Positions 38,342 to 64,000 of a DNA stretch of 64,000 nucleotides are shown here, in pieces. The notes beneath the pieces were generated by a model, which was given only the letters and a program-made list of their open reading frames with translations, searched no databases and was not told where the DNA came from. The translations under genes and the position numbers were made by a program. Positions within the stretch are counted from its first letter, which is position 1; every line of letters starts with the position of its first letter. The stretch comes from Neodontobutis hainanensis (taxonomy: Eukaryota; Chordata; Actinopteri; Gobiiformes; Odontobutidae), in contig JALDNG010000049.1 in the NCBI GenBank assembly GCA_024349245.1, positions 248,001 to 312,000 of the forward strand. Direction: 5' to 3'.

Positions 38342-39731
38342 CAGTATCTCTATTATGTGAATATTTTATTATATCTTTTTATGTGACAAAATTGAAGAAA
38401 TGACAGAGTGCTTGTATAACAGTGTAAATTTGCTGTCCCCTCAAAATAACTCGAGCCAACCCGCTGGTCGCAAAAAGGTAGTATACCCCTGAGTGAAAAT
38501 TTCCAAATTGGGCCCAAAGTGTCAATATTTTCTGTACTACCTTAACTTTCTTGGGCATGGAGTCACCAGAGCTTCACAGATGGCCTCTGGAGTTTACTCC
38601 TCCATGATGACATCACAGAACTGGTGGATGTTAGAGACCTTGCCCTCCTTGACTTTTTGTTGGAGGATGTCCCACAGATGCTCAATAGGGTTTAGGTCAG
38701 AGACATACTTGGCCAGTCCATCACCTTTGCCCTCAGCTTCTTTAGCAAACAGTGGTTGTCTTTAAGGTTTGTTTGGGGTCGTTATCCTATTGGAATACTG
38801 CCATGTGGCCCAGTGTCCGAAGGGAAGGGATCATGCTCTGTTACATTTTATCACAGTATATGTTGGCATGGTTCCCTCAATGAATATGCTTGACTGTAGG
38901 TAAGACACACTTGTCTTTGTACTCCTCACCTGGTTGCCGCCACATACGCTTGACACCATCTGAACCAAGTAAGTTTATCTTGGTCTCATCACACCACAAG
39001 ACATGGCTCCAGTAATCCATGTCCTTAGTCTGCTTGTCTTCAGCAAACTGTTTGCGGGCTTTCTTGTGCATCATCTTTAGAAGAGGTTTCCTTCTGGGAC
39101 GACAGCCATGCAGACCATACACTGCAGTGTGCGGCGTATGGTCTGTGCACTGACAGGCTGACCCCCCACCCCTTTGACCTCTGCAGCTATGCTGGCAGCT
39201 CTCATATGTCTTTTTTCTAAATAAAACCTCTGAATATGACGCTGGCCTGTTCTGAGTGGAACCTGTCCTGTTAAACCACTTTATGGTCTTGGCCACCGTG
39301 CTGCAGCTCAGTTTCAGTCAATCTTCTTATAGCCTACACCATCTTTATGTAGAGCAACAATTTTTTTTTTTTTCAGATCCATAGAGAGTTCTTTGAGGTG
39401 CCATGTTGAACTTCCAGTGACCAGTATGAGAGAGTGAGAGCAATAACACCAAATTTAACACACCTGCTCCACATTCACAACTGAGACCTTGTAACACTAA
39501 CAAGTCGCATGACACCATATTTTCACTTAGGGGTGTACCCACTTTTGAGACAACACACATTTTCACATCAATGTGTGTTGAGTTATTTTGAGGGCACAAC
39601 ACATTTACACTGATATACAAGCTGCACACTTATTCCTTTACCTTGTAGCAAAGTGTCATTTCTTCAGTTTTGTAGATATAATAAAATATTCTCAAAAATG
39701 TGAGCAGTGTACTCATTTCTGTGAGATACTG
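38342..39731 (-). mobile_element. Tc1-like DNA transposon, complete ends, inactive
   Basis: The element begins CAGTATCTC and ends GAGATACTG (inverted), flanked on both sides by TA (38340-38341 and 39732-39733), the target duplication of Tc1/mariner elements. The left terminal repeat is shortened by an internal deletion relative to the right one. It carries one transposase pseudogene on the minus strand. The length of about 1.39 kb fits a fish Tc1 (about 1.2-1.6 kb). Confidence 0.93.
38522..39404 (-). pseudogene. Tc1-family transposase pseudogene (DD34E type)
   Basis: The coding relic runs from ATG at 39404 (MAPQRT) to a TGA at 38522. The first part (39404-39345) goes out of frame at a T/A run near 39360-39374, and the middle 39296-38877 is open with TIKWFNRTGS, RRKPLL, KARKQFAEDK, YWSHVLWCDETKINL (a catalytic Asp in WCDE) and RMWRQPGEEY. 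The last third (38877-38522) still resembles the C-terminal half in DNA (for example the 'ccctattgagcatctgtgg' block in reverse at about 38670-38690) but is broken. In active relatives this enzyme cuts at the inverted repeats and inserts at TA. Here it cannot be functional. Confidence 0.9.
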
Positions 39732-39733
39732 TA

Positions 39734-42700
39734 TTTGTAATGGATTATTTTCTCCTATAAGCTCACACTGTAAAGTAAAGCTGGCTTTACCATACTGTAG
39801 CCCTAACACAGTAAATCCTATGAATGCATAACTTGTTGAATATCATTTATTCATAAGTCTGAGTATGAGAAATTATTTTTTACAAGCTCCTAACCTGCAG
39901 TTGCTTCATGCCCAAAATTCAGCAGGGATTGGCCCAAGCCTCCTGCACGCCCAAGGAAGCATAAACACTGGCAAATAAATGAATGAATTACTACAGTTAT
40001 ATGATAATGCTTTACCTTTTTGGAAGCTGTTTCTTTTTTGCTTCAATAAATGATTTGAGTAATTGAGATTCAGCATGAAATAACAACACTGAATTTATAA
40101 ATCTACTTGAGATGACTATGTTTATCACACTTTCGATCACAATCTGGTGGAGTTTATAGATGCAATTGTAGGTTCAAAATACAATTTTTAATGTGCACAT
40201 TTTGGGTTGGCACCTATACGCTACAATCAGCAAATCTATGAGACTTTTTATTTCCACTATTGCCAAATCCAGAGCATATGAGCTCTCAAATAACCTTTAC
40301 TGCACTTGGTAACCTTGAATAAAGAGCTAAATCTCCAGAGACTGGTTCATTGCCCCGAGAGCTTGATTGTCCTCATCAACAGCGCTGGATAGAAATAGCG
40401 TTCATTTGAAGGAGAATGATAATGTCCCATGTCGTAGGCAATCTTTTTCACATAATATATTCTTCTCATATGCTTCAAGGAAAAGGACAAGATTTGTGTT
40501 GTGGCACATTACAATCAAAAATAAATTGGATAAATTGTGAATTACTCAAAATTATTGTCCTTATTTTAAGGTCAAGTCTTCACAAGGTCTGGTCTGTACT
40601 ATGACAAGCACATACAAGCCTTGAATAAGAATAAAAAGAAGACATATTCTTTTTAAAATTATTTTTATTATATTTTCTGATGTTTTTAGTGAGAGAGAGA
40701 GTTAAATGATACAGAGTAAAGGGGCCCAGGCCAGGATGTGGACCATAATTGCTTTGATTATGTGAGCGACCAAGCCATCACAAGCAGATTTCTTGTGTAT
40801 GAAGTCAGGACAAGAAAACTGGAGGATGAATCTGTTTAACACTTCTTCACAAAATAGTAGCAGCACATGGATCAATGGAACTTCAAAATACACATTTAAC
40901 ACACATTTAAGACATAATTAACGTCTCTGTGGAGTTTAAAGGCGTAAAATTGTTACATCTTTTGTAACATACTGATTAAAAATGAGAGAAAAGAGCTTGT
41001 AATACAATTGAGCTGTACTGTCATAGGGTACAAGTGGTTGATTAGAGCCAAGTGTGCTCTGCGTGTTGGCAACAATAACATGAAAGAAGAATGCCTCTAG
41101 AGCAATATACAGTTTTAGTTTTTTACAAAATTAGGCTTTTTTGTTTTTGTTTCCATTTTTTTGTAATGCAGCTCACGCCATGTACTATATCAAACTAGTT
41201 TTATCACTGTCAGATTCAATCAGTCCAAGTGCAAAAAAGATGTTTCTAAAGGTGAATATTTCCTTCTAATACAATCCTCTGTTTCTGTCCCTCTACTTTG
41301 CACCTTTGCAAAACTTGATATAATTCAGAAATAGAAATAGGTTTTCTAGAAATTAATTTTAATTTATTCAATTTAAAGTACTACTGTGGTTGTACTTTCT
41401 CCTCAAACCAACACAGACCATAAAAGTCAGAGTTTTATTTCAGTTTTTTATGCACTTGGGCTTTATACATGGTGTACTGTTACAGCTGCACTGAGAGCAA
41501 AAACGCCAGTCTTCAAAACCACACGGTGATAAAAAAGACTTTTACAAGTTTGAACTGCAACAGTAAAATAGAGTTTGCAGAACTACTGTAGTCTATGCTA
41601 TATATTGCTCTATATAGCATAGAGTCTCATAAGAGCGTGTCGCTGTCTCTAAAATGAGTTCATCCAAATAAAGCCAAATAAAGTCAGTTCACTTAAGAAC
41701 ATATTATATATAGTTCACCGCAGTACAACTTTATTGATTGTATCTAACTTTGTAAAGTAATACGTTTGTGCACTTGTAATCCATGTAAAAAGGTCAAATG
41801 CAAAATAGAATGGCAATAAATATTTTGTTTTTCATCATCATATGCAGATATTTTTCCTGTGGGAATCTGGAACTTTATGTCAACTTTTGTAACTTTTTCT
41901 TTGTTTTTTTTTATTTTATTTTCAGAAGAATTGCGTAAAAGAGATTTAAATAAATTTAGATAAATTTGCCCTGATGCCGTGCATGAACTTCAAACAAAAT
42001 AAATACTGTTCAAATTTTTTCTCAGTTCTTTATTTTTGAGCACAACACACAGTTAATGTAATGCTTGCTTCTGCTTGAGGTGTTGCTGCTGTGCTGGAAG
42101 CAAAAGATAGCAGTAAAACATTGTCAATGAACATATTCCTGCCTCATTTCTCTCACAGAGACATGTATCAGTTATTTACAAAACTGAACCAACCCATCAC
42201 TGAAATGTAGTGATAAATAAACATTATATGAATAGATGTGCATGTTAAGCTGGTTTAATGGTACAGTCTGTATTTATCCTCTTGCACTCAGTTTGCTGTT
42301 GTCCTCTGTTTAAGTGGGAAAGTCTATTATTAAATGCTATCGTGGTGAAACTATCTTTTCGTATAATTGCCTGAGCTAATGTATGTTACTTTGTACTGAA
42401 AAGAACATTCACCTTTTTCAGTTTTTGTTTTGACAGTTGGAGAGCCAAATGTGGATGCTGTTGTAGTTTAGATACAAGACAGTCCACTGGTTAATGGAAA
42501 ATTAACATTTATTGAATGAAGTATTCAAACTGCAGCTTACTAAATGGTCTCACCCTGCTATGTACCGTAGGCCATAGAAAAGAGCATGTCTCAGTTTAAA
42601 ACATGATTTCATGACTATACATGACATGGCTACATCTTGTTCTTGTTCATCTTATTTTGAGACTTTGTATGGGAGTCATGTGACTAGGACAGGACACAGC

Positions 42701-42900
42701 AGCCTTTAGGTGCTGCATGAGAACACTATAACAACTAGGCTATAGAGTCCAGTTCTGTAGCATTGAGTGGTTCTTGGTGTATAATGTGAGCATATACTGC
42801 GGCTTGCATGCTAACAGTTTGTGTGCTTGCACTACATGTGTTACATGTCATGTGATGTGTGCTTATGGATTTGTTCACACAGAAACACCTCATATCATCA
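39734..42900. other. Intergenic; no gene seen, one perfect hairpin
   Basis: AT-rich unique sequence with no supported exon or known repeat. It contains a perfect 13-bp inverted repeat at 41592-41623, listed separately. Confidence 0.45.
41592..41623. repeat. Perfect 13-bp inverted repeat with 6-nt loop
   Basis: The arms 41592-41604 and 41611-41623 are exact reverse complements (tctatgctatata and tatatagcataga) around the loop ttgctc. The stem is AT-rich. It may be a cruciform-prone site, a miniature element relic or chance. Confidence 0.85.
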
Positions 42901-43120
42901 CCATTTACATTTACATTTATTCATTTAGCAGACGCTTTTATCCAAAGCGACTTACATTGTTCTACAGTAATTACCAGTGTTACAGCCACTGGAGGCAAGG
43001 TGGGTTAAGTGTCTTGCCCAAGGACATATTGACAGTATGAACTGTGGGGAGAGTGAGAATCGAACCGCCTACCTTCCAGTTGAAGGACGACTGCTCTACC
43101 CACTGAGCTACTGCCGCCTC
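42901..43120 (-). repeat. tRNA-derived SINE, nearly full length
   Basis: On the minus strand it starts with a tRNA-like head: A box TAGCTCAGTGG (about 43111-43100), then B box GGTTCGATTCT (about 43066-43056). The body has 'tccttgggcaagacacttaacccaccttgcctccagtgg', and it ends with the well-known fish tail 'aagtcgctttggataaaagcgtctgctaaatg' (about 42955-42924) and a short TAAA-rich end. RNA polymerase III would read from the A/B boxes if it were active. It is not a working tRNA gene: the acceptor stem and fold are absent. Confidence 0.88.
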
Positions 43121-43830
43121 ACTAAATATCACTATTCTCTTAAGTGACTTGCTGCTTTTAATAACCCTACTTATGTGTGACTTAATAGTGAAATTAATTT
43201 CAACAATTTATTTGATTAAAATGTGTACATTATTGAATGAATACCAATTATATCTAGTCTATGTAAAAATGCACAGTCTCATAAAAACCTCATACAGTGA
43301 TTTAAAGCTATAATTGTCTAAATATTTTGAAATAGCGTCACACAAATGTGGTTCAGACTGACTTTTTACTGTTTACTATTTTATGTAAGGAAATTCATAT
43401 TTCTGTTTGTTTAGTGTTTATGTTATGATGCATATATTTACACAACAAACATTGTGCACAAATACTTTCATTTGAAAGTATTTGAAAGTATAAGTGTTAA
43501 ATTTTGTTGATGCTGCTGGTAAATTTATATGAATAATAATAAACCTCTAGTCACTGCATCATCTATTTATTTGTTTTCTTAAACTGTCAAAAAATAGCTG
43601 CCAAAGATGCATCACAGCCACTAGAGACATAAGTCAAACACTAAATGAACAAAACTAGCACATGTAATTAAACTATAAATTCTTGTTCCTTGGGCTATTA
43701 CTTGCAGTGACTGAAACAACATGTTTAAAAAAAAAAAAAAATCTGATTATATTATTAGTAGAGCTGGTAAAATCAGCACTTTTTGAGTATTTTATTTTTT
43801 TTGGTTTAGTCTATTAATTAATTTAACGTA
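43121..43830. other. Intergenic; no gene seen
   Basis: AT-rich unique DNA. A short inverted repeat (actttca tt tgaaagt) with a tandem tttgaaagta duplication lies at about 43465-43490. Nothing else is supported. Confidence 0.4.
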
Positions 43831-44100
43831 ACGCCCTCTCGACACCGCTGCCCCTCATTTCCACTTCCTCTGATAAGGAAGAATTCAAAGTTCTGAGCCA
43901 CAAAGTCAGTGTATTGGTAATGCACTTTAAGATTCATCACAGCTCAGGTGTATGAATGTGTGTGACTGTGGAGGTGAGTGGTGGCCGGAGGCATGAGCGC
44001 CTTGTGTCTGCTGACCCAGGTGTGAGGGGGGGAATGGATGCATCATGTTAAGCCCTTGGTACAAAAAAGTGATATATATAAATGCTCACAATTTACCATT
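43830..44100 (+). repeat. Degenerate SINE copy (inverted relative to 16990-17145)
   Basis: The text 'aggtgtatgaatgtgtgtgactgtgg' and 'tatataaatgctcacaatttaccattt' is the reverse-complement relative of the copy at 16990-17145 ('cacacacaccttcatacacc' and 'gtaaatggcatggatttttatac'). A body of about 270 bp is plausible but the edges are soft. Confidence 0.5.
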
Positions 44101-44399
44101 TAAGTTATTTGTTAAATCATTTTTACATTTATAGCCTGGGCTTAGTTTTGAAGTCTGTCTGAATATTACTTTTCTATGTAAAATCACAATTTACATGCTA
44201 TACAAAAGTTAAAGTATGGCAAAGTTAAATGATTAAAAAGAAAGTTAATTACCTTCTGAGTCTGTGTTTATAAAAGTTAACAAGTTTTATTAATTAATCA
44301 CAATTAATTACAGCCAGACCTGCAAGTAATTAGTTTTTTTTTTTTTTTTTTACTAATTCACAGCCCTATTGTTTACATGGACACAGACTTGCTACTGAA

Positions 44400-45000
44400 C
44401 AAAGCAAGGACAAAAAAAAAAGTCAGCCGTTAATGGTATGAAAACAACAAAAACAGCCAAAAAAGGAAACAACCATAAGAAATACACTTTTGTTCAGGTT
44501 CCCCGGACAGAGAGCAACAGTAGTTTCTAGGAGGAACAAGTCCATGCCCTCGCACAAGTGAAAAGGGAGGCAACAAAACTATTTTCCTCCACCTAAAGTC
44601 AGCGACTGGACTTTGAGAAACCAGAAAATGAAGCAGCAGGGCTCCAACACTCAGTCCAGGGAAAAAAAACCCAGCAATGTTCAGGATCTTCTGGTAACTA
44701 CATCCTGAACCCAAACCAGCCGGTGTTTTACCTTCTCAAGTCCAGAGCGAGTCAAAACCTCAAAGGACCAACCCACTTCAGAAAACGTCCGGTGAGAGAA
44801 GCTAACCATCCCAACCAAATCGGACAGAACCAACAGTTCAACATCAACCAAATCTGTACAAGTCCTCAAAGGTCAACGACAAGTCCAACAATCAAAAGAA
44901 GCAAAAAACGAGGAATCTGCAAAAGAAGCAAACACCAAACCAGTTTTTATCCCTTTTCCCCCACCTAAAGTCAACGCCTGGACAGGTGTAGTTTTTTACC
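44400..45000. other. Unexplained A/C-rich segment with a direct repeat
   Basis: The composition differs from its AT-rich neighbours. An imperfect direct repeat (ccacctaaagtcagcgactggac at about 44589-44611 and ccacctaaagtcaacgcctggac at 44961-44983) brackets about 370 bp. It may be a relic of a mobile element that I cannot place; no convincing protein is encoded. Confidence 0.4.
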
Positions 45001-46558
45001 AAGGCCCACACATAAAAAAATGTTAATTGCTATTTGTTAGTGTACTTTTGGAACAATATTCTCCATTAGATGACGGCCAGCATTGTCACGTTTTGAAACA
45101 CCGGAGGAAGGTTAACTACTGATGACATCACATACAATGTAGTTGACCTGATGCTATAGTCGTGCCTCTTTCCAGAGTTTTCTGTTCTAGTTGTACTGAC
45201 CGTTATATAAAAGACAACAAGTTTCCCACAAGAACAACCGTCACTGGCCATTTTATGAGGTACATTTGTTCAACCGCTCATAAATGGAAATATCTACCAT
45301 GTGATTAGACCAGAAGATAAGTCCATTATTTATCATCATTATTTTTTCTCTCCCCTTCTCTTTATTGAATTCCGACTCAATGAAAACCTAAAACAACATA
45401 GAAATGTATAAACCTATATGAAATATTTGAGGTTGTATTCCATTTAAAGTGAGAGTAGTTGAAAACCTTTGCGAGTGTGTTTTCCAGTGCGTAGTTGGTT
45501 GGTGTACATTCCTGGTGTTATGTTTCACACCTTACTTTTAACATGGCAAAGGAAGGATCATTAAATCAATCTGAAACCAGATAGAAACCAATCTGTTCAC
45601 CACTGGTCAGCCTTCTGCATTATGTGTGTTGTATTGGACTTTAAATGCCATCCACAATGAACTCGGCAAGGTGCTCTTCAGTGCGGCACTTTATTGATAG
45701 AAAGGTCATCTAGTATAAAAACGATCTCCATGGTTACAATTAAAAGTGGTGCTTCCTATCTGTAGCTTCTCCAGCCTCAGATAAAAAGATTGTCTGTCCC
45801 TCCCAAGCTTTAAAGGAAAGCTCCACAAAGATTGCCATTGTGGCTCTGTGTTGATTGCTGATAGAGACACGTTACTGAAAATATGGTGTCATTTAAAGCA
45901 TCTTTGTCAAACACTTGGGAGTGAGCCAAGATAATCATTGGCACTTAAACAAAAATAATTAACAACATCTTTGCTAATCAATATGTATTTACTGTAATAT
46001 AAATACTTGCAATCTATTTTCTTTATTTGTCCCTCCGTGCTTCTTGTGGCCATCCACTGCTATCATAAGGTTGAGAGATTAATTCAATCTGCTCGGTGAT
46101 GTGTGAAGTTATCAAGATCTATGCAGCATTTGCTATTAGCAGAAGCCTGTGGAAAGTTCCTGTGATATTGAGCTGAGCCGTTGTTGAGCACAGTGTTATT
46201 AGAGGGTTAGTTTGGCATACTTTTTTCAAGCAAATGTTTTCTGATAGGGATACATCTCAATGTAGTGACTGGCTTGCTACTTGCTACTCTATGAAGATGT
46301 GAATGAAATTGATGAAATTCTGTGATTTTCCTTTTTGATTACCCCATCATATCTTTTATGAACCCTGGAATAAACTAATAATAAAAAGAAAAAAAGATTT
46401 CACACATCTGTATTTTAATAAGCCCATTTCAGAAGTACACTTTGAGTAAAAACCACATTGTAAGATTTCTCACTGTTGTTTACTACCAAAATCACCAACT
46501 GAAAAGTCCAACTGAAAAGCAACAAAGAAATACAAAGATTATATGGTAAAGACTGATA
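45000..46558. other. Intergenic between the desert and the olfm2 3' end; no gene seen
   Basis: Unique sequence. The part 45800-45960 has mixed composition with several SOX-like motifs and could be regulatory. No transcript is supported. Confidence 0.35.
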
Positions 46559-46564
46559 TTTATT
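46559..46564 (-). terminator. olfm2: Possible olfm2 polyadenylation signal
   Basis: On the minus strand AATAAA lies about 265 bp after the olfm2 stop codon. It is the nearest canonical hexamer I noticed; more distal sites are possible in this AT-rich DNA. Confidence 0.45.
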
Positions 46565-46828
46565 TCTCACCACAAATAAAATAAACCATGCTGACTCATC
46601 ACAGAAAGAAAAACAAAACAGTCCAGTCTCTGTATTGTTGACGTCGCAGTTGCAGCTTTTTTCAGATTGTGAACAGTAGCACTCTATCAACTTTTAAATT
46701 CTTTAGAAAAATTCAAGAATATGTCCTTACACCCCCCCTCCTACACCAACCCACAGTGTTTGCCCAGCTCTGTGTCCCTCCCCTAACAACGATCACAGCA
46801 TTAGGTGAGTGGGTCGTTCTGAAGACCC

Positions 46829-62154
<15,326 letters not shown>

Positions 62155-62449
62155 GTTTGCCTCCTGTTGGGCCCCAGTGCCCTACCCTACCCTGCCCTAC
62201 CCTACACTGGACCCCACTCTGCTCCAGAAATCTTAGCCAATAGTAACCAACCCGCCAGTAAGCAGAACAACAGCAGAGCCACTATGGATGGCGGAGCACA
62301 GTTACCAAGTTCACACCCAAATGGCTCAGTCAAAGGGACAGCTGGAGACCAGTTAGAGCAGAGCTGCTCACATCCAGCAGCACCAAACTGGTCGTCCCTC
62401 TTAGTGCTACTGCCTCCCATTCCTTTACAGTCCCACTCCCCCCCAACCC

Positions 62450-62482
<33 letters not shown>

Positions 62483-62620
62483 CTTCTTCAAGATGCAGAG
62501 CTGCGCACTGGCTGCCTGTTCGTCTCATCGCCTCCCAGTCAGCATCTGCTCTATTCTTGCCAGCCCGTTTTGCATCTGTCTAACCTGTGCTCTCTTTTCT
62601 TTGACATTTGCCTGTTATTT
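62155..62620 (-). promoter_or_regulatory. olfm2: Upstream region or 5' UTR of the olfm2 AMZ-type transcript
   Basis: This region is richer in C/G than the intron and contains a (TC)n tract at 62452-62480, i.e. (GA)n on the olfm2 strand, about 300 bp above the start codon. Noelin genes are known to use an internal promoter next to this exon. No TATA box is convincing. Confidence 0.4.
62452..62480 (+). repeat. (TC)n microsatellite
   Basis: About 14 uninterrupted TC units lie upstream of the olfm2 leader exon. Confidence 0.95.
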
Positions 62621-64000
62621 TATGACTCATATGGTGGTTTGTCAGGCTGTGCACATATGAGGCATGAATATCAGAAGTAGGCTGATCTCAGAAGGCTACA
62701 ATGTGGCATATAGCCCTGGGCATTTAGGGTTTAGTGACTGTCCTGCAGCATCAACTTCCAACAGAGGACTGACAACTGAGAACACAGAGGGAGATAAAAT
62801 GCTGCCCAGGGGCACATGATGCAGACATGGTATTAATCTATGGGAGTGTGAGGTGCTCGTGACAACTCCTCTGGCATTTTGTTTAGTAGTATACTAAACA
62901 CACTCTGCCTGGGGCAAAAACATATTCCTATAGCAGTTCATTTTCACTATCTTCTCGACATTGCCTTTGTGTGAATTGAAATTGTGATTTATATTGAATA
63001 CCATTATATGCCCACAATGTGCAATAACATAATTTCATTTGATTTTTTTTGTATGACTGGAGCTTCATGCACAATATACTCATGATGTATTTTGGAAAAT
63101 GATTTTATATGATGTGTTTAGAGTGTGTGCGGTTTTTAAGCCTCTTATTATCAATAAAAACACAAACCTTTATGTGTTATGGTGCCTTAAATGTCTTTGC
63201 AACAACTTTCAGAGAGGTGTCCTGAGTAATGTCATTTTATGGCCAAACAGCCATGCATAATGATGACAGAATAGCTGCTAAGACAAAATGCTCAGGTCAT
63301 CTCCCTTACTTGCTTTCTGGTCTGCTGACTTATCCAGTTTGTCAGGCGTGGACGACCTGCCCTCCCCAGCCCGTCACACTGGGTGAGTGATAGGGGATCC
63401 TCTGTGTGGGGTGTATTGTGAAACGATATGAGAAGAGACAGCTTTCTGAGCCCCATCCAAAAACTGTCAGTCCTCCTCAGTTCACCAACACTGCCTCCAT
63501 GTGGTTGAGGGCAGGAATGCATCTATCAAAGCAAGGCACAACCCTATGGGCACAACCAGTGTCCATGATTACATGTGTCAAGAGGAGGCAAAAAGGGGCA
63601 ATAAGGTCAAATGTTTAGGGGCACATAAGTGTTTCAGTAATAGGGTTTGATAGATGATGAAATATTCATAAAGAAACTCCAGATACTTTGTGTGTTTTAG
63701 ACAAATGCAAGCAACAAAACACAAAGGCCTTCTTCATTTTTACAACATCATAAGCCTACTTTGCCTGATAAAAAAAACAAACATATTATCTATAACTTAA
63801 CTATCTATAAATACACAAAATGTATAATGGTGCAGGCCGACTCCTAATTCAATAAATTGTAATTACCCTTTTGTCCACTTGGTGGCAGCAAACCGCTAAA
63901 TATAATCTTACATTAGCATTAGTCTAGTGTTTTTTTTCTACAAAGAAAAAAACTGACGCCAGACTGAGTGGATAAAAGCAACAATCAATTCAACAGTAGC
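62621..64000. other. Upstream of the olfm2 leader exon; no gene seen
   Basis: No exon is supported to the window edge. If olfm2 has the usual distal signal-peptide exon, this is part of the intron between that exon and exon 2. Confidence 0.45.

Noticed and set aside
43000..43120. Possible tRNA gene
   Set aside because: A and B boxes are present, but the rest continues into a SINE body and no cloverleaf forms.
62167..62583. 138-codon + strand ORF above olfm2
   Set aside because: Its composition is set by C-rich sequence and the TC repeat; no domain, and it lies opposite the olfm2 upstream region.

Overview
The window is nuclear DNA of a bony fish, most likely a teleost. It has split vertebrate genes with GT-AG introns, an AT-rich background, long CA/GT and trinucleotide microsatellites, a Tc1 transposon of the common fish type, and tRNA-derived SINEs with the familiar fish tail. 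Nothing looks bacterial or viral. Three protein-coding genes could be rebuilt exon by exon. About 31.7 kb between the second and third holds no gene that I can support.

Layout. (1) Positions 2-1719, + strand: the 3' end of an ICAM/VCAM-like immunoglobulin-superfamily adhesion receptor, with the end of one Ig domain, two further Ig domains, a transmembrane helix and a short tail. Its 5' part lies outside the window. (2) Positions 2665-13534, + strand: a complete trip10 (CIP4) gene of 16 coding exons and 595 codons, encoding F-BAR, HR1 and SH3 domains. It starts only about 950 bp after the Ig gene, behind a CpG-rich promoter, and its 3' UTR runs to about 14.87 kb. (3) About 14.87-46.56 kb: a gene desert with microsatellites, three related SINE copies, a decayed LINE reverse transcriptase (minus strand), a Tc1 element flanked by TA, a second Tc1/mariner-like fragment, and several stretches whose texture suggests conserved regulatory elements. 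(4) Positions 46829-62154, minus strand: olfm2 (noelin-2), six coding exons and 483 codons, using the internal AMZ-type first exon. The alternative signal-peptide first exon was not found and is probably beyond the right edge. (5) 62.16-64.0 kb: sequence upstream of olfm2, including a (TC)n tract.

From general knowledge, human ICAM genes, OLFM2 and TRIP10 all lie on chromosome 19p13, so the linkage here looks ancestral. The three products do not form one pathway: the Ig protein is a cell-surface adhesion receptor, Trip10 couples membrane curvature to Cdc42/N-WASP actin signalling, and Olfm2 is a secreted neural glycoprotein. The desert next to a brain-expressed gene is a reasonable place for long-range enhancers, but only alignment with other fish can show that.

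Most worth a second look: a 24-nt in-frame microexon in trip10; a long UG repeat just upstream of an olfm2 acceptor with an exact 14-bp sub-periodicity; an unrecognised protein-like ORF inside an olfm2 intron; a perfect 13-bp hairpin in the desert; and a tandem NAGNAG acceptor in the Ig gene. I found no convincing new multi-gene system.
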